From Eubacterium sp. (GTDB taxonomy: Bacteria > Bacillota > Clostridia > Lachnospirales > Lachnospiraceae): 32,594 bases of DNA. The notes under the pieces are model-generated. The model worked only from the letters and a program-made list of their open reading frames with translations. It did not search any database and was not told the DNA's origin. Positions 1-8,163 of the stretch are shown in pieces (within the stretch, counting starts at the first letter, position 1; every line of letters starts with the position of its first letter). A program made the translations under genes and the position numbers. Location: NCBI GenBank assembly GCA_017634475.1, contig JAGBNH010000117.1:68828-101421 (forward strand). The letters run 5' to 3'.

Positions 1-2
1 AC

Positions 3-1850
3 TGGGACGGCCGGCGTTATCCCATGCGGAAGCTGGACTATTCCGGTATCTTTGAGCTGTTCATTCCCGGGGATTTCCTGGATGAGATCTATAAATACGA
101 GATACGTTCCAAGACAGGACAGGTCTTCATGAAGAGCGATCCCTACGCCTTTTCTTCCGAGGTCCGTCCGGCCAATGCTTCCCGGGTTGTGGAGCTGAAC
201 TATACCTGGCAGGACAGCGAGTGGATGAAGGAAAGGGATGGGGTGAAGAAATCCTCCGAGTCCAGTCCCATGAATATCTATGAGGTTCATCTGGGTTCCT
301 GGAAACGTCCGAAGGACGGAAGAGAATTCCTGAATTACAAGGAGATCGCACTGCAGCTCTCCGCTTATATGAAGGAAATGGGATATAACTATGTGGAGCT
401 GATGCCGGTCATGGAGCATCCCTATGATCCCTCCTGGGGGTATCAGATCACTGGTTATTATGCCCCCACTTCCAGATACGGTACGCCCCAGGACTTTATG
501 GGGTTTGTGGATTATATGCATAAGCAGGGCATCGGTGTCATCATCGACTGGGTGCCTGCACATTTCCCCAAGGACGCTCACGGACTGGGCCGCTTCGACG
601 GCTCGCCGCTGTATGAAAATGCGGATCCCATGCGGGGAGAGCATCCTCATTGGGGAACCTATATCTTTGACTATGAACGGAATGAAGTGCGGAACTTCCT
701 GGTAGCCAACGCGCTTTACTGGGCGGATAAATATCATGTGGACGGTATCCGTATGGATGCGGTTGCTTCCATGCTTTATCTGGATTACGGCCGCGGACCC
801 GGACAGTGGAGACCCAACAGATTCGGCGGAAATGAGAATCTTGAGGCCATCGCCTTCATCAAGGAAGTCAACCAGAAGATGGAAGAGCGGTTCCCGGGAG
901 TCATGATGATCGCCGAGGAATCCACCGCATGGCCCATGATCACCCATCCCGTTTCCGAAGGCGGTCTGGGATTTGACTATAAGTGGAATATGGGCTGGAT
1001 GAACGATTTCCTTCAGTACATCAAGCTGGATCCGCTGTATCGTAAATACCATCACAATGAGCTGACCTTCAGCATGGTATACGCCTACAGCGAGAAGTTC
1101 ATCCTTGTGCTTTCTCATGACGAGGTGGTGCATGAGAAGGGCTCCATGATCGATAAGATGCCCGGCGGGTATGAAGATAAATTCTCCAACCTGCGGACTT
1201 CCTTCGGTTATATGATGACCCATCCGGGAAAGAAGCTGCTCTTTATGGGACAGGAATTCGCCCAGTTCAAGGAATTCAATGAATCCGATGAGCTGGACTG
1301 GTCGCTTTTCGAATTTGATGCCCATACCTATGTGCAGGATTACATGAAGGCCCTGAACCGTCTGTATCAAACGGAGCCGGCCCTGTATCAGCTGGATGAT
1401 TCTCCCGAGGGCTTTGCATGGATCAATGAGACGGATGCCAACCGTTCTCTGCTTTCCTTCGAGCGCCGCGGAAGGAACGAGAAGGACACCCTGGTCATCA
1501 TCTGTAACTTTACACCGGTCACACATAAGAACTACAAGCTGGCTGTTCCCACCGAGGGTCGTTGGAAGGAGATCTTCTCCAGTGATGCGGCCAGATTCGG
1601 CGGGGAAGGCATTAATAACAAGTCGGCAAAGGATTCCCGGAATGTTGCTCAGGATAAGGCAGCGGTGAAGCCGGTAAAGAAGACCAGATCCAAGTCGGCC
1701 AAAGCGGAAGAGATCCTGGATACCACGCCGCAGCTGATCGACGGAAGAGAGAATTATATCTCCGTTACCGTGCCCGGACTGTCCATTTCCGTATTCAAGA
1801 AAATGGCAGTGAAGAAGACTGCCGCGGATCCCGCAAAAAAAGCGGAATAG
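3..1850 (+). CDS. glgB: 1,4-alpha-glucan branching enzyme, 5'-truncated
   Basis: Glycogen branching enzyme (GH13) cuts alpha-1,4 chains and re-attaches them as alpha-1,6 branches in the cytoplasm. The frame is open to the left edge (WDGRRYPM precedes the first ATG at 24, matching the GlgB N-terminal carbohydrate-binding module), so the true start lies outside the window. Visible GH13 hallmarks are the DGIRMDAVASM block (nucleophile Asp codon 756-758), the IAEES block (about 909-923) holding the acid/base Glu, and LSHDEVVH near 1112-1135. The C-terminal beta domain is odd: between SSDAARFGGEG and the closing strand (ENYISVTVPGLSISVF) lies a Lys/Ala-rich stretch of about 50 residues, where GlgB proteins I know have roughly 10-15, and the chain ends in another Lys/Ala tail. 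The next gene starts 36 bp downstream. Family call is firm; the role of the insert is unknown. Confidence 0.95.
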   Translation, partial: WDGRRYPMRKLDYSGIFELFIPGDFLDEIYKYEIRSKTGQVFMKSDPYAFSSEVRPANASRVVELNYTWQDSEWMKERDGVKKSSESSPMNIYEVHLGSWKRPKDGREFLNYKEIALQLSAYMKEMGYNYVELMPVMEHPYDPSWGYQITGYYAPTSRYGTPQDFMGFVDYMHKQGIGVIIDWVPAHFPKDAHGLGRFDGSPLYENADPMRGEHPHWGTYIFDYERNEVRNFLVANALYWADKYHVDGIRMDAVASMLYLDYGRGPGQWRPNRFGGNENLEAIAFIKEVNQKMEERFPGVMMIAEESTAWPMITHPVSEGGLGFDYKWNMGWMNDFLQYIKLDPLYRKYHHNELTFSMVYAYSEKFILVLSHDEVVHEKGSMIDKMPGGYEDKFSNLRTSFGYMMTHPGKKLLFMGQEFAQFKEFNESDELDWSLFEFDAHTYVQDYMKALNRLYQTEPALYQLDDSPEGFAWINETDANRSLLSFERRGRNEKDTLVIICNFTPVTHKNYKLAVPTEGRWKEIFSSDAARFGGEGINNKSAKDSRNVAQDKAAVKPVKKTRSKSAKAEEILDTTPQLIDGRENYISVTVPGLSISVFKKMAVKKTAADPAKKAE

Positions 1851-1886
1851 TATTTTATCATATATCATTTTATTGGAGGCGATATT

Positions 1887-3122
1887 GTGGAAGCTGCAAA
1901 AAATGCTGCTAAAGTAGAGATCATTTCCGGGTTCCTTGGAGCCGGAAAGACGACCCTGATCAAGAAGCTGATCAAGGAGGCTTATGCCGGAGAGAAGCTG
2001 GTGCTCATCGAGAATGAGTTCGGTGAGATCGGTATCGACGGCGGATTTATGAAGGATGCCGGGATCCAGGTAAATGAACTGAATTCCGGATGCATCTGCT
2101 GCTCACTGGTAGGAGATTTCGGTGAGGCCTTAAAGCAGGTGGTGGAGCAGTATCATCCGGACAGGATCATCATCGAGCCCTCCGGCGTGGGTAAGCTTTC
2201 CGATGTGGTTAAGGCGATCCAGAAGGCTGCGGAGAACGTTGAGCTTCAGCTGAACACCGCCACAACGGTTGTGGATGTTACCAAGGCCAAGGTCTATATG
2301 AAGAACTTCGGTGAGTTCTTCCTGAACCAGATCGAGGCTGCCGGAACCGTGATCCTGAGCCGTACCCAGAATGTGGCAGAAGAGAAGCTGATGGAAGCTG
2401 TGGAGAAGATCCACGAGCTGAATAAAGAGGCCAGAGTGATCACCACGGCATGGGAGGATATCTCCGGCGTGCAGATTCTGGAGGCTATGGAGCACTCCAC
2501 CAATGTGGAAGATATCATGAAGAACTTCAAATATGATCCGGCGGTAGATGATGAGGAGCATCATCACCATCACCACCATCATCATGATGAGGAGGAGCAT
2601 GAGCATCATCACCATGACGAGGAGGAGCATGAGCACCATCATCACCATGATGAGGAGGAGCATGAGCATCATCATCACCATGATGAAGAGGAGCATGAGC
2701 ACCATCATCACCATGATGAAGAGGAACATGAGCATCATCATCACCATGATGAGGATGAGCATGAGCATCATCATCACCATCATGAATATGATGAAAATGG
2801 GGTATGCAGCTGCGGTCACCATCATCACGGACATGATGCGGATGAGGTCTTCACCAGCTGGGGACGTGAGACGGCAAGACGTTACAGCAAGGAGGAACTC
2901 ACGGATATCCTGGAGAAGCTTTCGAAGGAGGAGGATAACCCCTACGGTATCATCCTTCGTGCAAAGGGGATTGTTCCGGACAAGGATCAGAAGTGGATGG
3001 AATTCGATCTGGTTCCCGGTGAATATGAGATCCGGGAGGGTTCTCCGGAGTACACCGGAAAGCTCTGCGTGATCGGAAGTGAACTGAAAGAAGACAAGGT
3101 TGCTGAGCTTTTCAGCATTTAA
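1887..3122 (+). CDS. CobW-type (COG0523) metallochaperone GTPase with His-rich tract
   Basis: A 411-residue COG0523 GTPase, a family whose characterised members deliver metals (zinc, cobalt, iron) to client proteins using GTP. The start is GTG, supported by a GGAGG site (1875-1879) seven bases upstream. Visible: Walker A GFLGAGKT (residues 15-22), the family metal-binding motif CICC (69-72), a Walker B-like IIIEPSGVGK segment, then a low-complexity acidic His tract (225-299) and a CSC plus HHHHGH cluster (C307, C309). A CobW C-terminal domain follows (FTSWGRE through the C-terminus). The metal is not readable from sequence; zinc is the usual inference for CICC plus poly-His members. It sits 15 bp upstream of a second GTPase and is probably co-transcribed with it. 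I saw no Zur-like operator in the 36 bp before it. Confidence 0.9.
   Translation: MEAAKNAAKVEIISGFLGAGKTTLIKKLIKEAYAGEKLVLIENEFGEIGIDGGFMKDAGIQVNELNSGCICCSLVGDFGEALKQVVEQYHPDRIIIEPSGVGKLSDVVKAIQKAAENVELQLNTATTVVDVTKAKVYMKNFGEFFLNQIEAAGTVILSRTQNVAEEKLMEAVEKIHELNKEARVITTAWEDISGVQILEAMEHSTNVEDIMKNFKYDPAVDDEEHHHHHHHHHDEEEHEHHHHDEEEHEHHHHHDEEEHEHHHHHDEEEHEHHHHHDEEEHEHHHHHDEDEHEHHHHHHEYDENGVCSCGHHHHGHDADEVFTSWGRETARRYSKEELTDILEKLSKEEDNPYGIILRAKGIVPDKDQKWMEFDLVPGEYEIREGSPEYTGKLCVIGSELKEDKVAELFSI
2586..2783 (+). repeat. In-frame 33-bp tandem repeat encoding DEEEHEHHHHH
   Basis: Six tandem units of 30-36 bp within the CobW-type gene encode DEEEHEHHHH(H), after a run of nine His codons at 2559-2585. 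Units start at 2586, 2616, 2649, 2682, 2715 and 2748. The unit is a multiple of three, so copy-number change keeps the frame. CAT/CAC and GAG/GAA vary between units, so the array is not brand-new. Likely a flexible metal-buffering loop. Confidence 0.95.
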
Positions 3123-3137
3123 TGTAAGAGGCAAGAC

Positions 3138-4103
3138 ATGACAAATCAGAAGGAAAAAGAGATTCCCGTATATCTTTTTATGGGATTCCTTGGCAGTGGA
3201 AAAACCACCTTTGCGAAGGATACGCTGCTGAAGCAGGATTTCACCGAGGGGCAGAAGACGTTATTCCTGATCTGCGAGGACGGAGAGGAAGAGTTTGATT
3301 TTGACGCCCTTCGGAAGAAGAACATTTTCCCGGAAATGATCACGGAGGAAAACCTTACCACAGATCACCTGCTGGAGCTTTCCAGGAAGTATGAGCCGGA
3401 AAATGTGATGATCGAATTTAACGGGATGTGGGAACTGGAAAAGCTGTTCCAGATCCGCGTACCCAAGGGATGGACCGTGGTCCAGGTGATCTCCTTTGTG
3501 GATGCCACCACATTTGATGTCTATGTAAACAATATGAAGAAGGTGATGATGGATCAGCTTCGGAATGCGGACATGATCATCTTTAACCGTTGTGACGCAA
3601 ACACCCGTAAGGCTGAATATCGCCGGAGCATCCGTGCGGTAAACCGCCGTGCGCAGATCATTTTTGAAGGAGCAAACGGCGAGGTGGATAACGGAGCAGA
3701 TGAGGAGATCGAGCTTCCCTTTGATATCTCGGGCCCCCAGATCCAATTGGGGGAGGAGGACTTCGGCCTGTTCTACGCGGATGCGGCAGATAATCCCGAT
3801 AAGTATGTAGGGAAGAAGATCCGTTTTAAGGCACAGGTACACCGGCCCAGTAATTACGGAGATAATTCCTTTGTACCGGGGCGCTTTGCCATGACCTGCT
3901 GTGCTGCGGACATCGCCTTTGTGGGCTTTAAGACCTACTACGCCGGTTCCGGGAGTCTGACGGACCGGGAATGGGTGATCGTGGAGGGAGAGATCCGGAA
4001 GGAGTATTACCCCGAATTCCAGGGGGAAGGTCCGGTGATCTACGCCACCAGTGTTGCAAAGACCAGTCCCGCTGCAGATGAGCTGGTTTACTTTACCTAT
4101 TGA
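3138..4103 (+). CDS. CobW-like GTPase fused to a YcgQ/DUF1980-like C-terminal domain
   Basis: A 321-residue protein with Walker A GFLGSGKT (residues 16-23) and a guanine-specificity motif NRCD (150-153), so a P-loop GTPase of the CobW/UreG class. It lacks the CxCC metal motif found at the equivalent place in its upstream neighbour; that segment reads EENLTTDHLLEL. From about residue 208 the sequence changes to NPDKYVGKKIRFKAQV ... GRFAMTCCAADIAFVGF ... DREWVIVEGEI, which I recognise from memory as the C-terminal domain of YcgQ/TIGR03943 (DUF1980) proteins, normally partners of a DUF318 permease. No permease gene is in this window. The start ATG has AAGAGG at 3126-3131. It begins 15 bp after the first GTPase, suggesting one operon and a linked metal-handling role. 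The domain match is from recall, not a search. Confidence 0.8.
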   Translation: MTNQKEKEIPVYLFMGFLGSGKTTFAKDTLLKQDFTEGQKTLFLICEDGEEEFDFDALRKKNIFPEMITEENLTTDHLLELSRKYEPENVMIEFNGMWELEKLFQIRVPKGWTVVQVISFVDATTFDVYVNNMKKVMMDQLRNADMIIFNRCDANTRKAEYRRSIRAVNRRAQIIFEGANGEVDNGADEEIELPFDISGPQIQLGEEDFGLFYADAADNPDKYVGKKIRFKAQVHRPSNYGDNSFVPGRFAMTCCAADIAFVGFKTYYAGSGSLTDREWVIVEGEIRKEYYPEFQGEGPVIYATSVAKTSPAADELVYFTY

Positions 4104-4127
4104 TCCGTAATGGGAAGAAATAGATCT

Positions 4128-4727
4128 ATGTCCAGACAGAATTGGAAACCCGGAAATATGCTCTATCCCGTACCTGCGGTGATGGTGGGCGTACAGAAGC
4201 CGGGAGAGAAACCCAATATCATTACCGTCGCATGGACCGGAACCGTCTGTTCCGATCCGGCGATGGTTTCTATCTCCGTAAGACCGGAGCGTTATTCTTA
4301 TGCGATCCTGCATGAAACCCGGGAATTTACCATCAATCTGGTAACGGACAAGCTGACCCGCGCAGCGGATTACTGCGGCGTCCGTTCCGGAAGGGATGTG
4401 GATAAATTTAAAGAAATGCATCTCACGCCGGCCACGGTGGAGGGGATCCGGGCACCGGGGATCGAGGAGAGCCCGCTGATCCTAAGTTGTAAGGTGACAA
4501 AGGAAATGCCCCTGGGAAGCCATGTGATGTTTTTGGCCAATGTGGTTTCCGTGTCCGTTGATGAGTCCCTTCTGGATGAAAAAGGAAAGTTTCATCTGAA
4601 TCGGGCAGGACTCATTTCCTACTCCCATGGGGAATATTTCCTGTTGGGAAAGAAAATCGGACAGTTTGGCTATTCGGTAAGGAAAACGGCGGGGAGAAGA
4701 AAGTCCGGTTCCCAAAGGCACAGATGA
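4128..4727 (+). CDS. Flavin reductase-like (FMN-binding split-barrel) protein
   Basis: A protein of about 199 residues matching the flavin reductase-like domain (DIM6/NTAB family): MLYPVPAVMVGVQ near the N-terminus, NIITVAWTGTVCSDPAMVSISV, then REFTINLVT and a C-terminal LISYSHGEYFLLGKKIGQFGYSV. Such proteins bind FMN and act as NAD(P)H:flavin reductases or as oxidoreductases of unknown substrate. I chose the ATG at 4128 because GGGAAG (4112-4117) lies upstream; an in-frame ATG at 4110 gives six more residues but has no Shine-Dalgarno. The gene starts 24 bp after the GTPase fusion and may share its transcript; a functional link to metal handling is only inferred. The Arg/Lys-rich last 15 residues are probably disordered. 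Confidence 0.82.
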   Translation: MSRQNWKPGNMLYPVPAVMVGVQKPGEKPNIITVAWTGTVCSDPAMVSISVRPERYSYAILHETREFTINLVTDKLTRAADYCGVRSGRDVDKFKEMHLTPATVEGIRAPGIEESPLILSCKVTKEMPLGSHVMFLANVVSVSVDESLLDEKGKFHLNRAGLISYSHGEYFLLGKKIGQFGYSVRKTAGRRKSGSQRHR

Positions 4728-4762
4728 GCCCGCAGTTATAGATAAGACAGGATGATGGATAT

Positions 4763-5359
4763 ATGTTTTCAGCGATAACACAATGGGATACGGATGTTTT
4801 ATTCTGGTTTCAGGACCATCTTCGTGCGGATTGGCTGAATCCCATCATGAAGGTGATCACCCATCTGGGAGACGGAGGGATCATTTGGATCCTGCTCTGC
4901 ATTGCGCTCCTGATCCCGAAGAAGACCAGACGGATCGGGCTGGTGGCTGCCATAGCCCTTGCCTTCAGTTTCTGTGTCAATGATCTTATCATCAAGCATC
5001 TGGTGAACCGGGTCCGGCCCTATGACGCCATTCAGGGACTTGTTCGCCTGATCGGTCCGGAATCCTCTACATCCTTTCCGTCAGGCCATTCCTCCGCTGC
5101 ATTTGCCACCACCACAGGGATCCTGCTGGCATCCCATAAGAAATGGCCGGTATGGCCGAAGCTGCTTATCGTATTTTTCGCCTGTGTGATCGCTTTTTCC
5201 AGGATCTATGTGGGCGTGCATTATCCTTCGGATGTGATCATGGGCATGGTGGTCGCCATATCCTGTTCCCTGATCGCCTATCTGGTCTTTTGCAAGGTGG
5301 AGCTGAATCTGAAGAAAAGAAAACAGGAACGAGACGACGCAAATGCGTTGATCATGTAA
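4763..5359 (+). CDS. PAP2-family membrane phosphatase
   Basis: A 198-residue integral membrane PAP2 phosphatase. The three signature motifs are present: K-x6-RP as KHLVNRVRP, PSGH as FPSGHSSAAF, and SR-x5-H-x3-D as SRIYVGVHYPSD, whose two His and Arg form the catalytic site. Hydrophobic helices flank them (GGIIWILLCIALLI, IGLVAAIALAFSFCV, LLIVFFACVIAF, VIMGMVVAISCSLIAYLVF). Members dephosphorylate lipid phosphates; BcrC-like members recycle undecaprenyl pyrophosphate for cell-wall synthesis. Size and motif layout fit a BcrC/PgpB-like enzyme but the substrate cannot be assigned. The start has only a weak site (AGGA, 4749-4752). Neighbours (flavin reductase, ComM) give no functional hint. Confidence 0.88.
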   Translation: MFSAITQWDTDVLFWFQDHLRADWLNPIMKVITHLGDGGIIWILLCIALLIPKKTRRIGLVAAIALAFSFCVNDLIIKHLVNRVRPYDAIQGLVRLIGPESSTSFPSGHSSAAFATTTGILLASHKKWPVWPKLLIVFFACVIAFSRIYVGVHYPSDVIMGMVVAISCSLIAYLVFCKVELNLKKRKQERDDANALIM

Positions 5360-5406
5360 ATATAAGATACTGCTATGCTGCTCCCGAAGAGTGAAAGGAG
5401 TATCTT

Positions 5407-6942
5407 ATGTATAGCTGTATCACCAGTGGCTGCCCGCTGGGTATAGACGGTATGCTGGTATCCGTGGAAGCGGATATCGCACAGGGCTTACCCGGTCTGA
5501 ATCTAGTGGGCTATCTTTCTGCTTCCGTTCGCGAAGCAGGTGACAGAGTGCGTTCCGCACTCAGAAACTCGGGTTACTGTCTTCCGCCAAGGCGGATCAC
5601 AGTCAGTCTTTCTCCGGCAGATGTGCGGAAGGAGGGATCGGGTTACGATCTCGCCATAGCCGTGGCACTGCTTTCCTCTATGGAGATCATTCCCCAGGAA
5701 GGATTGGAACAGTATTTATTCTTAGGTGAGCTGGGTCTGGACGGCAGTGTCCGTGGCATACCCGGCGTTCTTGCCGTGGCGCATTTTGCCCGAAAGGCGG
5801 GGATCAAAAAGCTGGTTGTTCCCCATGAAAATGCCAAAGAAGCCGCCTGTATCCCGGGGGTTCAGGTTTACGCCGTGACCTGTCTCTATCAGCTGATCTG
5901 TTTTCTGGACGGCACCATCCATATTCCCGAGACCGAATTTCATCCGGAGGAAGCAGATCCGGCGGTTTCGGAGCATGATATGTCCGAGATCCGGGGACAG
6001 GGGGTGATGAAACGGGGGATGGAGATCGCAGTGGCAGGCTTTCACAATATCCTGCTGGCAGGAGCCGCGGGAGCGGGCAAGTCTCTTCTGGCCAAATGTC
6101 TGCCGGGGATCATGCCGCCCATGACCTATGAGGAACGGCTGGAGCTCACCAAGATCTACAGTGTATCCGGCCTGCTCCCTGCCGGAGAGGGTCTCCTTGG
6201 CGTAAGGCCCTTCCGGTCTCCCCATGCAAATGTATCCTCCACCGCCATGCTGGGAGGAGGGGCGGATCCAAAGCCCGGGGAGGTAAGCCTTGCCAGTCAT
6301 GGAGTGCTTTTCCTGGATGAATTCCCGGAATTCGCCAGAGGGACCATTGAAAGCCTCCGGGCCCCCATGGAGGATCAGGAGATCACCATATCCCGGATCA
6401 AGGCGTCCTATACCTTCCCGGCGAAATTCATGCTGGTGGCAGCAAGGAATCACTGCCCCTGCGGCTTCTATCCGGACCGGCAGAAATGCCGCTGCACCGA
6501 AAGACAGATCATCGATTATCGGAATAAGGTAAGTCATCCCATTATGGACCGGATCGATATCCGGATCGAGGTAAGGCCGGTGAAAGCAAGGGAGCTCCTG
6601 GGAGAAGCTGATGGTGAAAGGAGCGAGGTTTACCGGCAGAGGATCGAAGCGGCCAGAAGCATCCAGCTGAACCGGTACCGGGGCGAGACATTTCATTTTA
6701 ATTCGCAGGTGCCCCAGCGAAAGATGAAGGAGTATATCCGGCTGGGGCAGCGTGAAGAGGAACGGCTGCAGCAGGTCTATGAGACCGGCGAGCTTTCGGC
6801 CAGAGGATACTTTAAGGTGCTCCGTCTCGCCAGGACCATAGCGGATCTGAACGGACATGAGGAGGTCGGAGAGGAAGAGCTTACGGAAGCCCTGTTCTTT
6901 CGAAATGTTGCGGAGGAAGGGGGGAATCTTCATGTTAAGTGA
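5407..6942 (+). CDS. comM: YifB/ComM-family Mg-chelatase-like AAA+ ATPase
   Basis: A 511-residue protein of the YifB/ComM family. ComM of naturally transforming bacteria is a hexameric helicase that promotes branch migration during integration of incoming DNA. Domains: an N-terminal Lon-protease-like (ChlI) domain (about 1-170, with GIDGMLVSVEADI, DRVRSALRNSG, SLSPADVRKEGSGYDLAIA), AAA+ core with Walker A GAAGAGKS (219-226) and Walker B VLFLDE (300-305), a cysteine cluster CPCGFYPDRQKCRC suggesting metal binding, and a C-terminal Mg-chelatase lid. The start has AAAGGAG at 5394-5400. Length is normal for the family. The stop overlaps the start of dprA by 11 bp, implying translational coupling, and the pairing with DprA supports a DNA-uptake/recombination role. 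Confidence 0.95.
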   Translation: MYSCITSGCPLGIDGMLVSVEADIAQGLPGLNLVGYLSASVREAGDRVRSALRNSGYCLPPRRITVSLSPADVRKEGSGYDLAIAVALLSSMEIIPQEGLEQYLFLGELGLDGSVRGIPGVLAVAHFARKAGIKKLVVPHENAKEAACIPGVQVYAVTCLYQLICFLDGTIHIPETEFHPEEADPAVSEHDMSEIRGQGVMKRGMEIAVAGFHNILLAGAAGAGKSLLAKCLPGIMPPMTYEERLELTKIYSVSGLLPAGEGLLGVRPFRSPHANVSSTAMLGGGADPKPGEVSLASHGVLFLDEFPEFARGTIESLRAPMEDQEITISRIKASYTFPAKFMLVAARNHCPCGFYPDRQKCRCTERQIIDYRNKVSHPIMDRIDIRIEVRPVKARELLGEADGERSEVYRQRIEAARSIQLNRYRGETFHFNSQVPQRKMKEYIRLGQREEERLQQVYETGELSARGYFKVLRLARTIADLNGHEEVGEEELTEALFFRNVAEEGGNLHVK

Positions 6943-8020
6943 AAGAGAAGCGTATCTCTGGCTGGGAAGCCTTCGGACCATGTCCTCCCTGGGTAAGCAG
7001 AAGCTCCTTACGATCTTCGGGGATCCCCGGGAGCTCTATGATCTGCCCGAGGAGCTCCTGATGCAGCTTGTATCGGAACAGGTGATCAGGCCGGAGACCA
7101 TGGAGGAGATCCATGGAACCAGGAAGGAGATAGACCGGAAGCTTGAAGAGTATCGGGAAAAGAATTTCCCCTATGTAACTCCTGCGGACCCGGAATATCC
7201 GGCCCTCCTTTTGGAAATCCCGGACCCTCCTCCGGTGCTTTTTTACCGCGGGGATCTGGGGCTCCTTGATAGAAGGCCTGCCATGGCGGTGGTGGGGTCC
7301 CGGACCCCCACCCTGTACGGAAATGAAATGGTGCGGCACTTTGTCCCGCCCCTTGCTTCGGCAGGAGTGGTGATCGTAAGCGGGCTGGCCCAGGGGATCG
7401 ACGCGGAAGCCCACAGGGCGGCCCTTTCCACAGGAAAGACCATCGGGGTTCTGGGAGGGGGCGTGGATATCTGTTATCCCCTGAGGAATTACCGGATCTA
7501 TGAGGAAATGTGCAGAAATCACCTGGTGCTTACGGAGTATCCCCCGGGTACGCCGCCCTTATCCATACATTTCCCCCAGCGGAACAGGATCATCAGCGGG
7601 ATCTGCGAGGGGATACTGGTGATGGAAGCCCGGGAACGATCCGGCACCAGGATCACGGCAGATACGGCCCTGGATCAGGGGCGGAATGTCTATGCCATCC
7701 CCGGACGCGTGGGAGATCCTCTGAGCGAAGGGACCAATACCCTGATCCGTATGGGAGCCATGCTGGTGAGGCGACCGGAGGATATCCTGGAGGATCTGGG
7801 GCTTTTGATAAAAAACAAGGATAAGCGGAAGAAGGACGGGCAGACCCTTTCCAAAAGCGAGAAAGCGATCCTCTCCAGGCTATCTTATTCTCCGGTCTAT
7901 GTGGATGACCTGCTGCCCTCGGACCCTGCCCAGCTGCAGAAAACATTTGCCCTTCTTCTTTCCATGGAGCAGCGGGGACTGGTGCGTCAGGTGATGCAGG
8001 GCTACTATGTAAAGGTCTGA
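6932..8020 (+). CDS. dprA: DNA-processing protein DprA
   Basis: DprA (362 residues) binds incoming single-stranded DNA and loads RecA during transformation. The Rossmann-like core is clear: AVVGSRTPTLYGNEM, VIVSGLAQGIDAEAHRAAL, TIGVLGGGVDICYP, FPQRNRIISGI and SGTRITADTALDQGRNVYAIPG. A C-terminal winged-helix-like region (SKSEKAILSRLSYSPVYVDDLL) follows. I place the start at ATG 6932 because GGAGGAAGGGG (6912-6922) precedes it; an in-frame ATG at 6857 would add 25 residues lying wholly inside comM with no support. The 11-bp overlap with comM points to coupled translation. Whether the host is naturally competent is not shown here; no com pilus genes are in the window. Confidence 0.95.
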   Translation: MLSEREAYLWLGSLRTMSSLGKQKLLTIFGDPRELYDLPEELLMQLVSEQVIRPETMEEIHGTRKEIDRKLEEYREKNFPYVTPADPEYPALLLEIPDPPPVLFYRGDLGLLDRRPAMAVVGSRTPTLYGNEMVRHFVPPLASAGVVIVSGLAQGIDAEAHRAALSTGKTIGVLGGGVDICYPLRNYRIYEEMCRNHLVLTEYPPGTPPLSIHFPQRNRIISGICEGILVMEARERSGTRITADTALDQGRNVYAIPGRVGDPLSEGTNTLIRMGAMLVRRPEDILEDLGLLIKNKDKRKKDGQTLSKSEKAILSRLSYSPVYVDDLLPSDPAQLQKTFALLLSMEQRGLVRQVMQGYYVKV

Positions 8021-8035
8021 AAAGCAGCGGGATGA

Positions 8036-8071
8036 CCCCGGAAGAAAAAAGTTCTTTCACAGGATCCGGGG
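8036..8071 (+). terminator. GC-rich hairpin after dprA, possible terminator or attenuator
   Basis: CCCCGGA (8036-8042) pairs with TCCGGGG (8065-8071) around a 22-nt loop, 15 bp after the dprA stop. No T-run follows, so this is not a convincing intrinsic terminator by itself. Confidence 0.35.
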
Positions 8072-8088
8072 AATATGCGGAGTAGCAG

Positions 8089-8117
8089 TTGACATTTTCC
8101 TGTATTTCGGATACTCT
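8089..8117 (+). promoter_or_regulatory. Sigma-A-type promoter for cysE-cysS cluster
   Basis: TTGACA (8089-8094), 17-bp spacer, TACTCT (8112-8117). The -35 is perfect and the -10 weak. It lies 46 bp before the cysE start, in the only sizeable gap (143 bp) between dprA and cysE, so it probably drives cysE and downstream genes. I saw no T-box specifier structure or CymR-type operator that I could support. Confidence 0.6.
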
Positions 8118-8163
8118 GAAGGTTGTTTAGCAAGATGAAAGGTATTACCAGAGGCTTTAGATC

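Noticed and set aside
2586..2783. Possible CRISPR-like array of 33-bp units
   Set aside because: Units are directly tandem with no spacers and are in frame within a gene; it is a protein repeat.
2130..3134. 334-codon minus-strand frame with long Met/Leu/Val runs
   Set aside because: It is the reverse complement of the His/Glu codon repeats (ATG/ATGATG from CAT), not a membrane protein gene.
8021..8163. T-box or cysteine-responsive riboswitch before cysE-cysS
   Set aside because: Only 143 bp with no T-box consensus loop or anti-terminator; I see just a hairpin and a promoter.
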